The notes below the pieces were generated by a model that saw only the letters and a program-made list of their open reading frames with translations, ran no database searches and had not been told where the DNA came from. A stretch of 64,000 nucleotides of DNA from Paenibacillus oryzisoli (GTDB taxonomy: Bacteria > Bacillota > Bacilli > Paenibacillales > NBRC-103111): contig NZ_LYPB01000076.1 in assembly GCF_001653565.1 (NCBI RefSeq), positions 1-64,000 of the forward strand, read 5' to 3'. Positions 53,081 through 62,128 of the stretch are shown here, piece after piece (positions within the stretch are counted from its first letter, which is position 1; each line of letters starts with the position of its first letter). The position numbers and the translations under genes were made by a program.

Positions 53081-53089
53081 GCATTTCGT

Positions 53090-54205
53090 TTATTTAGCTC
53101 CGCCTTCGGCAAGGATGGTTTCCCAAATAGCGCCTTTACCGTAAAGATCTTTGTTCACTTTGTCCCAACCACCTAGGTATTCAATATTGAATAGGCCTGG
53201 AGGTGTTGTGTAGTTTTTCTCATATTGTTTAGCGACTTCTGGAAGAACAGAGCGGAAGCCTTTGTCAGCGAATACTTTCTGAGCATCAACAGAGAACAAG
53301 TACTCATAGAACGCTTGAACAGCTGCACGATTACCATGCTTATCTACGTATTTATCGATAATAGCAACTGGATTTTCAATGGAAGTGGTGTATTGTGGAA
53401 TCACTTCTACATATTTCTTGCCTGTTTGAATACGAGCAACAAGTTCATTCTCATACGTAATGATGGCATCGCCAACACCTTTATCGAAAGTTGCAAGGGA
53501 ATCGGCACCGCTCTTATCAAGTACTTTAATGTTCTTGTAAATTTTAGCTACGAGATCTTTGGCTACAGCAGGATCTTGTTTACCAGCAGCTTCGGAAATT
53601 TTGAGCCCAGCTCCGTAAACAGCGTTGATATCCCATTTTGCACCACCAGATGTGCTTGGGTTCGGAATAAGAACTTCAACGCCTGGCTTCGTTAGATCAG
53701 ACCAATCTTTAATGCCTTTCGGATTCCCTTCACGCACACCGATAGCAGCGATAGATGTTGTTACGAAACCTTTTTGTGGCGTCTTTTTCCAATCATGCGT
53801 AATTAGACCTTTTTCCACGATTTTTTGAATGTCACCTTCAAGAGAGAGTGGAGCAATATCTGCTTCAAAGCCTTGGATGATCGCTGTAGCTTGTGACCCG
53901 GATGCTACATAGGACTCTTGGAATTCAACCGTTGTACCGGTTTTCTTCTTATAATCTTCTTTGAATTTTGGCAGGATGACATCAAAGGATTCTTTCAAAA
54001 TGGAGTAAGCACCGACTGTAATCGTCACTTTTCCGCCGTCAGCTTTCGGTGTCGTGCTAGCCGCAGCTGTTGCTGCTGTCGTTGCAGCCGCAGATGGAGC
54101 ACTTGTGCTAGCGGACTTCGTCGAACCGGATCCGCAAGCTGTAAGTGCAATACTTGCTGTGAATAAAGCTGCAGTAACGAGGCCAAGCGTTTTGAAATTT
54201 TTCAT
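53090..54205 (-). CDS. sbp: Sulfate ABC transporter substrate-binding protein
   Basis: A 371-residue binding lipoprotein. The signal peptide ends in the lipobox LTAC, then a Ser/Ala/Thr linker. The sulfate-binding family motifs NPSTSGGAKWDINAVYG and IPQYTTSIENPVAIID are present. It captures sulfate or thiosulfate for the permease. The longer frame to 54214 starts at a TTG; GGGGAG supports the ATG at 54205. Last gene of the minus-strand cys operon. Confidence 0.9.
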   Translation of the reverse strand: MKNFKTLGLVTAALFTASIALTACGSGSTKSASTSAPSAAATTAATAAASTTPKADGGKVTITVGAYSILKESFDVILPKFKEDYKKKTGTTVEFQESYVASGSQATAIIQGFEADIAPLSLEGDIQKIVEKGLITHDWKKTPQKGFVTTSIAAIGVREGNPKGIKDWSDLTKPGVEVLIPNPSTSGGAKWDINAVYGAGLKISEAAGKQDPAVAKDLVAKIYKNIKVLDKSGADSLATFDKGVGDAIITYENELVARIQTGKKYVEVIPQYTTSIENPVAIIDKYVDKHGNRAAVQAFYEYLFSVDAQKVFADKGFRSVLPEVAKQYEKNYTTPPGLFNIEYLGGWDKVNKDLYGKGAIWETILAEGGAK

Positions 54206-54249
54206 GGTTAACAACTCCCCTTCTTTTCTAAAGCTTATTTGGTATTTGG

Positions 54250-55335
54250 TTATATGAAGACAGGCTGTGGATCTTGTTTGGCCTGATTATCAATCCAGGT
54301 TGTTCCTGTTTGGGTAAATACGGAAATCTGGTGGATAAGAATATTCACTTCATCGCCAACTTGATATATTCGCTCTTTCACGGGCTGGTAGGCGAAAAGC
54401 TTGATAGCGCCTGTATCCACTTCTAGATACCAGGAATCGCCGCGGAAATGAACATGCGTTACTTTGCCTTTTTCCCCAGCGGTAGCCAAGTGACTGACAT
54501 TGTGCGGACGCACTTCGATGTTCTCAGGACGTATAAGCACATTCACATGAGGAAGCCATTTGCCATCTTGATGAAGATCAGCTAGTGTAGGGAATCCAAC
54601 AAGTGGCGCATAGGAGGGAAGTACATTGGATTCACCAATGAAGGAAGCTGCGAATGAGGAAGCAGGCTTCGTATAAATTTCCCATGGAGTTCCTTGCTGT
54701 TCGATTTTACCGCCTTGAACCAAGATGATTTCATCGGCAACCTCGATCGCTTCATCCTGATCATGCGTGACGAAGAGAGTCGTTACTTTAAATTCATTAA
54801 TCAGATTACGCAGCCAAACACGTAGTTCTTTACGAATCTTGGCATCAATCGCGGCGAAAGGCTCATCGAGTAGAAGTAATCGTGGTTCTGGTGCTAGTGC
54901 TCTCGCGAAAGCTACCCGTTGACGTTGGCCGCCAGATAGTTGATGCGGATATTTTCGCTCGTGACCCGAGAGTCCCATTAAGTTGACGAGATACGTTACG
55001 CGATCCTGAATGTCAGTCTTCGACTTCTTGAGTACCTTCAATCCGTAAGCGACGTTGTCAAATACCGTCATATGCTTGAATAGCGCATAACTTTGAAAAA
55101 CGAAACCAATGCCTCTTTCTTGAACGGGAAGGTGAGTCGCGAGTTTGCCGTCGAAGTAAATATTACCGCTTGTTGGGCTTTCAAGTCCGGATAGCATCCG
55201 AAGGATAGAGGTTTTACCGCCACCGCTCGGCCCAATCAAACCGACTAGATTCCCTTCCTTTATTGAAAAATTAACATCTTTGATCGCATGAAAATCACCG
55301 AAATGTTTATTCAGGTTGGTTACTTCAATGTGCAT
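54250..55335 (-). CDS. cysA: Sulfate ABC transporter ATPase CysA
   Basis: A 361-residue ABC ATPase. Walker A is GPSGGGKT, signature is QLSGGQRQ, Walker B is LLLLDEPFAAID, and switch His is in VTHDQDEA. A C-terminal TOBE-like domain (about 240-361) contains VLIRPENIEVRPHN. The GGAGG ahead of the ATG at 55335 supports this start. It overlaps cysW by 11 bp. Confidence 0.9.
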   Translation of the reverse strand: MHIEVTNLNKHFGDFHAIKDVNFSIKEGNLVGLIGPSGGGKTSILRMLSGLESPTSGNIYFDGKLATHLPVQERGIGFVFQSYALFKHMTVFDNVAYGLKVLKKSKTDIQDRVTYLVNLMGLSGHERKYPHQLSGGQRQRVAFARALAPEPRLLLLDEPFAAIDAKIRKELRVWLRNLINEFKVTTLFVTHDQDEAIEVADEIILVQGGKIEQQGTPWEIYTKPASSFAASFIGESNVLPSYAPLVGFPTLADLHQDGKWLPHVNVLIRPENIEVRPHNVSHLATAGEKGKVTHVHFRGDSWYLEVDTGAIKLFAYQPVKERIYQVGDEVNILIHQISVFTQTGTTWIDNQAKQDPQPVFI

Positions 55336-56155
55336 GTGGGGATCCTCCTCCATGATTTCTCGTTGCTTCGCTTCTACGTTTCAACCATTCGAGCGATAAT
55401 AAAATCGTAATGGAGATAAGACCTAATACGAAAGCTACGCTATTGGCTGCTACGAGTTGGAACTGTTCTGCATCTTGATAAACAAGTGTCGTTGCTGTTT
55501 GTGTTTGATTAATGATGTTACCTGATACAACCAGAATGGAGCCAAATTCACCAAGCGAGCGAGCGATTGTCAAAATCAAGCCATACACAACGCCCCAACG
55601 AATACTCGGCCATGTCACTTGGAAGAATGTGCGAATGGGTCCTGCGCCTAATGTTGCGGAAGCTTCTTCGGATTGTGTCCCGATCTCTTCTAACAAGGGA
55701 ACTACTTCACGAACCATTAAGGGGAAAGTAATAAACATGGTTGCAATAACCATCCCGGGAATGGCATATACGATTTTCATATTATGATCTTCGAGGAAGG
55801 TACCAAGTGCGGTATTGGGTCCGAAAATCAAAATGACCATCAAACCTACAATGACAGGCGATACCGCGAATGGCAGGTCGATCAGGGCATTAATGATCGG
55901 TTTCAACCAACGTGAGATCCATGAACCTCTGACAATTTCTATTGAAATATAGACACCAATAATGGCATTAAGAACGGTAACAATGCTTACAATAATAAAT
56001 GAAATCTTCAAGGCATGCAGCGCTTCTGGTCGAACGAGTGCATCGAAGAATGCGATTGGGCCATCTTCAAAAGCCCCGAAGGTAATACCTAAGAAAGGCA
56101 ATATGATTAGTAGGAATATGACCAAAAAAGAAATGCCAATCAATAACTTTCTCAT
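55325..56155 (-). CDS. cysW: Sulfate ABC transporter permease CysW
   Basis: A permease of about 276 residues with six helices and the BPD loop ASATLGAGPIRTFFQVTWPS. The ATG at 56155 overlaps the cysT stop. CysT and CysW form the heterodimeric channel. Confidence 0.88.
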   Translation of the reverse strand: MRKLLIGISFLVIFLLIILPFLGITFGAFEDGPIAFFDALVRPEALHALKISFIIVSIVTVLNAIIGVYISIEIVRGSWISRWLKPIINALIDLPFAVSPVIVGLMVILIFGPNTALGTFLEDHNMKIVYAIPGMVIATMFITFPLMVREVVPLLEEIGTQSEEASATLGAGPIRTFFQVTWPSIRWGVVYGLILTIARSLGEFGSILVVSGNIINQTQTATTLVYQDAEQFQLVAANSVAFVLGLISITILLSLEWLKRRSEATRNHGGGSPHAH

Positions 56156-56958
56156 GCCAGCCGCCCCTTTCCGCGAGTCCATAGATGGATTCCCCATAAA
56201 ATCAGAACGGAGAGTGTCAGGAGGACAAGTGAGATAGCAGCTGCACCTTCAGGATTGTAGTTCTGTGTTTCACCATATATATAGACGGAGGCGACCATCG
56301 TTTTGCCGGGTAAATTACCGGAGATTAAAGAGATGGCACCAAACTCTGCAAGTGATCGGGAAAAAGCGAGCATACTACCAGCAATCGTACCAGGTAATAG
56401 CGCTGGCAATACGATGCGGTAAAATGTATAGAATCTGTTTGCACCAAGTGTGAAACTCGCTTGTTCCTCTGCTGGATCAATCTGCTCTAATAGTGGTTGA
56501 ACTGTTCGTACTACGAATGGGAAAGTGACAAAGACTAAACCAATTACAATGGCTGTTTGATTGTAAAGCAGTTTGATTCCTACTGAGTCCAGCCAAGCTC
56601 CTAGTGGACTTTGGGGTCCTAGTAGGGTGAGGAACATTAAGCCTGCAACGGAAGTTGGAAGTGAGAATGGAAGATCGACCATGCTGTTCAGAATACTCTG
56701 TCCCCGGAATCGATATCGGACAAGAACATAGGCAATGATCGTTCCTACCACGGCTTGAATAACCGTTGCAACAATACTTAATTTCACTGTTAATACAATT
56801 GACTTCCATGCTAAAGGTCCTGTAACTTCTTTCCAAAATGGTTCCCAGCCGAGTGAAAATCCTTTGACGTAGATGGTGGCAATAGGGATAAGAAGAAGCA
56901 CAATTAAGTAGCCTATAAGCACGGATCGAACCGTCGCTTTAAAAACCTTGTTACGCAT
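56152..56958 (-). CDS. cysT: Sulfate ABC transporter permease CysT
   Basis: A permease of about 268 residues with six helices and the BPD loop EEQASFTLGANRFYTFYRIV. It is the first gene of the cys operon as read on the minus strand. AGGTGGTG precedes the ATG at 56958, and a strong promoter is upstream. Confidence 0.88.
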   Translation of the reverse strand: MRNKVFKATVRSVLIGYLIVLLLIPIATIYVKGFSLGWEPFWKEVTGPLAWKSIVLTVKLSIVATVIQAVVGTIIAYVLVRYRFRGQSILNSMVDLPFSLPTSVAGLMFLTLLGPQSPLGAWLDSVGIKLLYNQTAIVIGLVFVTFPFVVRTVQPLLEQIDPAEEQASFTLGANRFYTFYRIVLPALLPGTIAGSMLAFSRSLAEFGAISLISGNLPGKTMVASVYIYGETQNYNPEGAAAISLVLLTLSVLILWGIHLWTRGKGRLA

Positions 56959-56984
56959 GGAGCACCACCTATTCTTATAAAGCA

Positions 56985-57042
56985 TACCAACTTACTTGGT
57001 TTTAATAAAATGACTATAACAGCGCCAGGATTATTCTGTCAA
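56985..57042 (-). promoter_or_regulatory. Promoter of the sulfate uptake operon with possible operator
   Basis: On the minus strand TTGACA (57037-57042) and TTATAG (57014-57019) are separated by exactly 17 bp. Just downstream of the -10 element ACCAA (56985-56989) and TTGGT (56995-56999) form a dyad placed between the transcription start and the ribosome binding site. This could be bound by a sulfur regulator; the identity is not known. Confidence 0.65.
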
Positions 57043-57089
57043 TACGTAATTTTGCGAAAATCTGGTGATGTTAAGTATTTATTTTTTCC

Positions 57090-57139
57090 TATAATGGTAG
57101 AGAGACATTGTTGGGAAAAAGGAATACATTGTAGGGAAA
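57090..57139. promoter_or_regulatory. TATAAT and two 14-bp direct repeats in the cys/hydrolase intergenic region
   Basis: ACATTGTTGGGAAA (57105-57118) and ACATTGTAGGGAAA (57126-57139) differ at one base and are spaced 21 bp apart, two helical turns. They may be a regulator site for either divergent gene. The rest of this 327-bp intergenic region holds a TATAAT (57090-57095) and the promoters listed separately. Confidence 0.5.
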
Positions 57140-57190
57140 TTGTGTATCCATTTTCATGAAAAATGTTTGGATAATTAAGTAAAACATAGA

Positions 57191-57219
57191 TTGACACCAG
57201 TACTTTCCCATGCTAAGAT
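57191..57219 (+). promoter_or_regulatory. Promoter of the alpha/beta hydrolase gene
   Basis: TTGACA (57191-57196) and TAAGAT (57214-57219) with a 17-bp spacer, about 70 bp before the ATG at 57286. Confidence 0.7.
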
Positions 57220-57285
57220 TGGTTTACATTTTAATTCCGAGTAAAAAGATAAGATTAATATGAGTAACGAAAGGGAGATACCTTC

Positions 57286-58116
57286 ATGGAGCATGCCATC
57301 ACGATTCAGAGCGACGATGTCGAATTAGCCGCAACATTACATTACCCTACACAGCAAACCGCAGCGGTTCAACCCGATTGTCAACGCTACCCCTTAATTA
57401 TCATTTGCCACGGATTTATTGGGAGTCGAATCGGTGTTGACCGGCTTTTTGTAAAGGCAGCCCGTTCTTTCAGCGAACAAGGATATTTTGTACTTCGTTT
57501 TGATTACGGTGGTTGTGGCGAGAGTACAGGAGACTATGGCGCAGGTGGGTTAGACGTACTTATTGAACAGACCCGACGAGTCATTGATTATGGTGTCTCC
57601 ATTGATTGTGTGGATCTGAGTAGAGTGATACTGCTTGGACATAGCTTAGGAGGTGCCGCGGCAGTGTTAACGGCAGCTAAGGATCATCGTGTGAAAACGC
57701 TTGTCCTGTGGTCGGCTGTTGCCCATCCCCACAATGATATTATGCGAATCGTCGGCAAAAACGAATATGAGAAACTGCCGCTGGGTGGTACGATTGATCA
57801 TCATGGCTATAAACTAACAAGTCGATTCTTCGATTCTTTATCACAGCATCAACCGTTTGAACAATTACGTAAATTTACTGGCGATGTATTTGTTCTTCAT
57901 GGAACAGCAGACGAAACCATTCCTGTCGATTATGCGCCGTTATATCAGAAGATGTTCTGGCTGCGCAAAGAAGGTCAATGTGACCTGGAGCTCGTTTTTC
58001 AAGCAAATCATACGTACTCTACAACACCATCAACGACTGAATTGCTTGAGAAAACGGGAGATTGGCTGAACTATACGTATAAACGAAACAAAGAGTGGAA
58101 TGATTGGACAATTTAA
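57286..58116 (+). CDS. Alpha/beta hydrolase
   Basis: A 276-residue serine hydrolase with the nucleophile elbow GHSLGGAA, an oxyanion-hole HGFIGSR segment, a catalytic Asp in HGTADETIP and a late His in ANHTYS. The esterase-type substrate cannot be told. GAAAGGGAGA precedes the ATG. yezD follows after 19 bp. Confidence 0.82.
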   Translation: MEHAITIQSDDVELAATLHYPTQQTAAVQPDCQRYPLIIICHGFIGSRIGVDRLFVKAARSFSEQGYFVLRFDYGGCGESTGDYGAGGLDVLIEQTRRVIDYGVSIDCVDLSRVILLGHSLGGAAAVLTAAKDHRVKTLVLWSAVAHPHNDIMRIVGKNEYEKLPLGGTIDHHGYKLTSRFFDSLSQHQPFEQLRKFTGDVFVLHGTADETIPVDYAPLYQKMFWLRKEGQCDLELVFQANHTYSTTPSTTELLEKTGDWLNYTYKRNKEWNDWTI

Positions 58117-58135
58117 TTGACATGGAGGCATGACG

Positions 58136-58354
58136 ATGGCGAAACCACTGGAATTAGACGAAATATGGGTAGAGCGAATTAAGCAAATTTTAGATGGACT
58201 TGAATATGGTTCTGTGCAAATTGTGGTTCATGATGGCAAGATTACGCAGATTGATAAAACAGAAAGAAAAAGATTCGAAACAACGGCTGCGCCGCAAGCG
58301 CAAGCCACCTTACAAGCTGTGAAATCGACAACCAAACAAAAAAGTAAAGCTTAG
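58136..58354 (+). CDS. YezD family small protein
   Basis: A 72-residue protein of the YezD/DUF2292 family. The family motif VQIVVHDGKITQIDKTER is present. The tail is Lys/Thr-rich. YezD is often found near sulfur-metabolism genes, and the sulfate uptake operon lies on the other side of the hydrolase. GGAGG is 8 bases before the ATG at 58136; an ATG at 58130 is also in frame. Confidence 0.82.
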   Translation: MAKPLELDEIWVERIKQILDGLEYGSVQIVVHDGKITQIDKTERKRFETTAAPQAQATLQAVKSTTKQKSKA

Positions 58355-58405
58355 TCAAATAGTTACTTGAAAAGTAAATGGTTCACTTATTGCACTCATA
58401 AATCG

Positions 58406-58436
58406 GCTCTCATTCCAATTGGAATGGGGGCTGTTT
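58406..58436 (+). terminator. Terminator after yezD
   Basis: GCTCTCATTCC (58406-58416) pairs with GGAATGGGGGC (58421-58431, with two G-U pairs) around AATT, followed by TGTTTTC. Confidence 0.65.
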
Positions 58437-58471
58437 TCATTCGTCAGAAGACGTATACTAAGGAGGAGTCG

Positions 58472-58504
58472 ATGCGAGATTTGGAAGGAGAATCTTATGC
58501 GTAA
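58472..58504 (+). CDS. 10-codon leader ORF overlapping the hydrolase start
   Basis: AAGGAGGAG precedes the ATG at 58472, which opens a 10-codon frame (MRDLEGESYA) ending at TAA 58502-58504, 8 bp inside the next gene. It may couple translation to the downstream hydrolase. It may also be just chance. Confidence 0.35.
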   Translation: MRDLEGESYA

Positions 58505-59447
58505 AGGTCACTTTATTCGGGAAGATGCGCAGGGAATCAAACACTTTGTGTACGAGTGGCTTCCTTCGGAAGATGTGGAATTCAAAGGGATTGTGCAGAT
58601 CGCGCACGGGATGGCAGAAACAGCCGCCAGATATGAGCGATTAGCGGATGTTTTGACCAAGAACGGGTATGCAGTCTTTGCCAATGATCACTTGGGCCAT
58701 GGTCAAACTGCGGGTTCATTGGAGGCGATAGGTAAGTTTGGGAAGAATAGCTTCCATGCCATGGCGGATGCAATGGGGCAACTGACGTCACAGATTCGTA
58801 CGCGTTATGAAGTGTCAAACCTGCCGTTATTTGTATTAGGACATAGCATGGGCTCATTTTTAACGCAGTATTATATGGGAACTTATATGGAACGGTACCC
58901 AACACATGTTCAAGGAATTCTGTTATCTGGTTCGAATGGCAAAGAAGGTCCGGCACTTCATGTAGGTATTGGGATTGCGACGTTGGAAGCCGCTATTCGA
59001 GGGGATCATTATCGGAGTGTGTTGTTAACAGCACTTTCTTTCGGATCGTTTAATACGAAGTTCAAGCCGAATCGAACACCCTTTGATTGGTTGAGTCGAG
59101 ATGAACGTGAGGTAGATGCTTATATTAGTGATCCGTATTGCGGCGTGATATTTACATCGGGATATTTTAGGGATTTCTTCAAAGGGTTAATGGAGATACA
59201 TACACCACATCATCTGGCTCTCATTCACAAAGAGGTTCCCATCTATATTTTCTCAGGTGAGGATGATCCTGTTGGTGGGCAAGGAAAGGGAGTCCGCCGT
59301 TTAATTCAGACGTATGAGAAGTTAGGGATACATGATATCAGTTATAAACTATATCCAGGTGGCAGGCACGAGATGTTAAATGAAATTAACCGTGATGAGG
59401 TAATGGGAGACATTGTCGCAAGGTTAGATAGTTGGATTGCGAAGTGA
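58497..59447 (+). CDS. Alpha/beta hydrolase (monoacylglycerol lipase-like)
   Basis: A 316-residue serine hydrolase of the S33/hydrolase_4 type. HGMAETAARYERLADVL is the oxyanion region, GHSMGSFLTQYY the nucleophile elbow, GEDDPVGG has the Asp, and GGRHEMLNE has the His. These are typical of lysophospholipase or monoacylglycerol lipase proteins. GGAAGGAG precedes the ATG at 58497. Confidence 0.85.
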   Translation: MRKGHFIREDAQGIKHFVYEWLPSEDVEFKGIVQIAHGMAETAARYERLADVLTKNGYAVFANDHLGHGQTAGSLEAIGKFGKNSFHAMADAMGQLTSQIRTRYEVSNLPLFVLGHSMGSFLTQYYMGTYMERYPTHVQGILLSGSNGKEGPALHVGIGIATLEAAIRGDHYRSVLLTALSFGSFNTKFKPNRTPFDWLSRDEREVDAYISDPYCGVIFTSGYFRDFFKGLMEIHTPHHLALIHKEVPIYIFSGEDDPVGGQGKGVRRLIQTYEKLGIHDISYKLYPGGRHEMLNEINRDEVMGDIVARLDSWIAK

Positions 59448-59451
59448 AATA

Positions 59452-59497
59452 AGCCGTTCCTTCATTAGCCTGATGGCTTGTGGGGAATGGCTTTTTT
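59452..59497 (+). terminator. Terminator after the lipase-like gene
   Basis: AGCCGTTCC (59452-59460) pairs with GGAATGGCT (59484-59492), one G-U pair, followed by a run of T. Confidence 0.8.
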
Positions 59498-59539
59498 GGC
59501 GCGAATGTTGGAAGTGCCGATGTGTAAGTTCGCTAGTTG

Positions 59540-59965
59540 CTACTTAGCGTTTCGTTCAAGCTGTGCACGAATACCCTCACGATCAATTTGGATCCAATAT
59601 TCGACGATTTTGCCTTGATGAACCCGATAAACGGCGCTAGCGATTTCAATAACGAGTTTCCCAGTAGGTGGAAAGCCATCAACTTCTCCAACATGTATGC
59701 CAGTTTGTTTCCAGCGCACATAAACTCGATCATCCTGAGCGAGGAGTTCCTGAATTTCTATTTGGAAATTGCCGTATGTATCAAGCATTTCTCGCACATG
59801 ATCAGCGTAATTAATCGGCGTCCGATGGACGGATGTTTCGTTTTCAGCTGTCATTTGATGAGCTAGAACTGTTTCGGCCATATAGTCATGTGCTGCATCT
59901 GGCTGTTGGCCAGAACGGACGAGGTTGAAGAATTGATGCACAACTTCTCTTGGTGAAGGTGTCAT
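59540..59965 (-). CDS. SnoaL-like ester cyclase family protein
   Basis: A 141-residue NTF2-fold protein. VVHQFFNLVRSG at the start, then VRWKQTGIHVGEVDG and YWIQIDREG match SnoaL-like proteins. Such proteins bind small hydrophobic molecules; the ligand is unknown. GGAGC lies before the ATG on the minus strand. It is divergent from the AraC-type regulator. Confidence 0.75.
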   Translation of the reverse strand: MTPSPREVVHQFFNLVRSGQQPDAAHDYMAETVLAHQMTAENETSVHRTPINYADHVREMLDTYGNFQIEIQELLAQDDRVYVRWKQTGIHVGEVDGFPPTGKLVIEIASAVYRVHQGKIVEYWIQIDREGIRAQLERNAK

Positions 59966-60121
59966 AGGGGTCGCTCCTTAAATGGATGAATGAGTGATTG
60001 GTAGATTAGTATATGGGATTGCGAGTTGAAGTGCAAGCGGCAGATGGGGAGGGTATGGGTCAAGCGATTTCCAAAGGTAGTGTGTTACACTAATATAAAT
60101 AGATGAAGGAGGCTCCCATGG

Positions 60122-61141
60122 ATGAAGGATCTTACTTCAGACCGAATTAAATTCCCATTAGGATTCTGGTCAGGATTACATCTCTTGGGGATTTCGTCCC
60201 ACGAATTAGTCCGCCAAGCGCGGTTGCCGCTCACTATCATTACGGAACAAGGAGTGACAACTAGCCAATATTTTGCAATCTGGCAGGCATACGCCGAACT
60301 CATTGGTGACATTGCCCATGGCATTATTAAGTTGGTGACGGTCTTTGAAACAGCCAAATACCCACCGTCTGTCTTAGCAACCTACCACGCCCGTGACTAT
60401 CGTGACGCATTGAACCGAATGGTTCGTTATAAGCAAATGTGTCCGCCTGAGAGCTTACACATCACTGAGGAGGGCGAGAACTGTATAATTGAACTGAATT
60501 GGCTGACGACTGAGCAACCTGGTCCGGCCATGTTGGTTGGGATCACACTGGCATACCTGCTCGAACTCGGACGACGGGGCACCGGAAAGCCTTTACAGGC
60601 AAAATACGTCGAATTTTCAGAGCCCATGGGTGATGTAAAGTTACTTGAAGCCTACTTTGGCTGCAACGTAGCGGTTGGTGCGGGAAGTAACCGTTTGACC
60701 CTGTATCGAAGAGATTTGGAGCGCCCCTTTGTGTCGTACAACGAAGAATTGCTGGAGATGTTGACGCCTGTGCTGGACCGCTCTTTGGATGAACAGCAGC
60801 GGAGACGATCGCTAAGTGAGATGGTCAAATGGATATTGAAACGCAGCCTTACAGGGGGACGCCCCGATATGCATACTGTTGCGAAAGAATTAGGCATGAG
60901 CGACCGCACTTTGCAGCGCCAGCTGAGCGATGAAAGTACGAGCTTTCAGCAGTTGTTGACGCAAGTTAGACATGAACAGGCCAGGGAGTACTTAGCAGAT
61001 CCTTCATTCGATATAAAAGAAGTGGCTTTCATGATCGGATATGAAGACCAGAATTCATTCTACCGCGCTTTCCGCAATTGGGAAGATGATACGCCTTCGA
61101 ATTGGCGCGCTGCTAACGTGACGTGTGCAACTGAGGATTAA
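60122..61141 (+). CDS. AraC-family transcriptional regulator
   Basis: A 339-residue regulator. The N-terminal domain (about 20-200) resembles the AraC arabinose-binding type (OruR-like) family; the C-terminal AraC HTH (about 245-335) has ELGMSDRTLQRQL and EVAFMIGYEDQNSFYRAFR. It is next to a divergent SnoaL-like gene and a downstream SDR gene, either of which may be a target. AAGGAGG precedes the ATG at 60122. Confidence 0.85.
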   Translation: MKDLTSDRIKFPLGFWSGLHLLGISSHELVRQARLPLTIITEQGVTTSQYFAIWQAYAELIGDIAHGIIKLVTVFETAKYPPSVLATYHARDYRDALNRMVRYKQMCPPESLHITEEGENCIIELNWLTTEQPGPAMLVGITLAYLLELGRRGTGKPLQAKYVEFSEPMGDVKLLEAYFGCNVAVGAGSNRLTLYRRDLERPFVSYNEELLEMLTPVLDRSLDEQQRRRSLSEMVKWILKRSLTGGRPDMHTVAKELGMSDRTLQRQLSDESTSFQQLLTQVRHEQAREYLADPSFDIKEVAFMIGYEDQNSFYRAFRNWEDDTPSNWRAANVTCATED

Positions 61142-61271
61142 TTATATTGTTTTAATAATTGGCATGTTAGGCAAGAACTTTGGCGTAATAGGCTAGTTAC
61201 GGAACCATCCAGACCAAGTATTATTATCACTATCCGCTCTCAAGATTACTTTATTAAAGGAGACAAACACA

Positions 61272-62066
61272 ATGGATATGGGATTATACAACAAAACAGC
61301 TTTAGTTACAGGATCTACGAAGGGAATAGGTAAAGCGATTGCGATAGAACTTGCCAAGGAAGGTGTTCATGTCCTCATCAATGGACGGAACTTCGAAGAA
61401 GTAGAGCGTATTGTTCAAGAAATCAAGTCGGATTTCCCAGCTACCTCACCTCAAAATGCAACTGCTGATATTGTGAATTCGAGGCAAAGAGAGGCTCTAT
61501 TTGCGAAATTCCCCGACATTGATATTCTAGTGAACAATATGGGGATTTATGAAATGATGCAATATGAGGACATCGACGATGAAATATGGGAAAAGTATTT
61601 CCGAACCAATGTTCTAGCTGCAAATGGCTTATCTAAATTTTACTTGCCTAAAATGTTGAAGAATAATTATGGGCGCATTATCTTTATCGCGAGTGAAGAA
61701 GCCTTGATGCCTTCTGGGCAAATGCCACAATATTGTATGACCAAGTCAATGCTATTATCACTGTCCAAAAGCTTATCTAAAGTAACAAGAGGCACAGAAG
61801 TTACTGTCAATTCGATCATGCCAGGACCAACACTCTCCGAAAATGTACAAGAGATAATCGAAGGCATGTACCCTGATGAAGAGATAACATTTTCAGAGAA
61901 AGAGAAGAGAATGATGTCTACCATGTTGCCTCAATCTGAAATTCAACGATTTATTAAACCAATTGAAATTGGTAGATTAGCTACATTCCTATGCAGCCCT
62001 TACGCTTCAGCTTTTAAAGGTTCTCCGATCCGTATGGATGGTGGGATGGTGCCTACAATTTTCTAA
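61272..62066 (+). CDS. Short-chain dehydrogenase/reductase
   Basis: A 264-residue SDR oxidoreductase. The cofactor motif is TGSTKGIG (13-20), NNMG is present, and the active-site Tyr-x-x-x-Lys is YCMTK (about 154-158) with Ser in IASEE. Substrate unknown. It follows the AraC gene by 130 bp. A GGAG is upstream of the ATG. Confidence 0.88.
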   Translation: MDMGLYNKTALVTGSTKGIGKAIAIELAKEGVHVLINGRNFEEVERIVQEIKSDFPATSPQNATADIVNSRQREALFAKFPDIDILVNNMGIYEMMQYEDIDDEIWEKYFRTNVLAANGLSKFYLPKMLKNNYGRIIFIASEEALMPSGQMPQYCMTKSMLLSLSKSLSKVTRGTEVTVNSIMPGPTLSENVQEIIEGMYPDEEITFSEKEKRMMSTMLPQSEIQRFIKPIEIGRLATFLCSPYASAFKGSPIRMDGGMVPTIF

Positions 62067-62128
62067 GGAATCGAATCAAGAAAACGGATTTTACTTGGGA
62101 TGATCCATCATCAAGGGGAGGTGTATGC

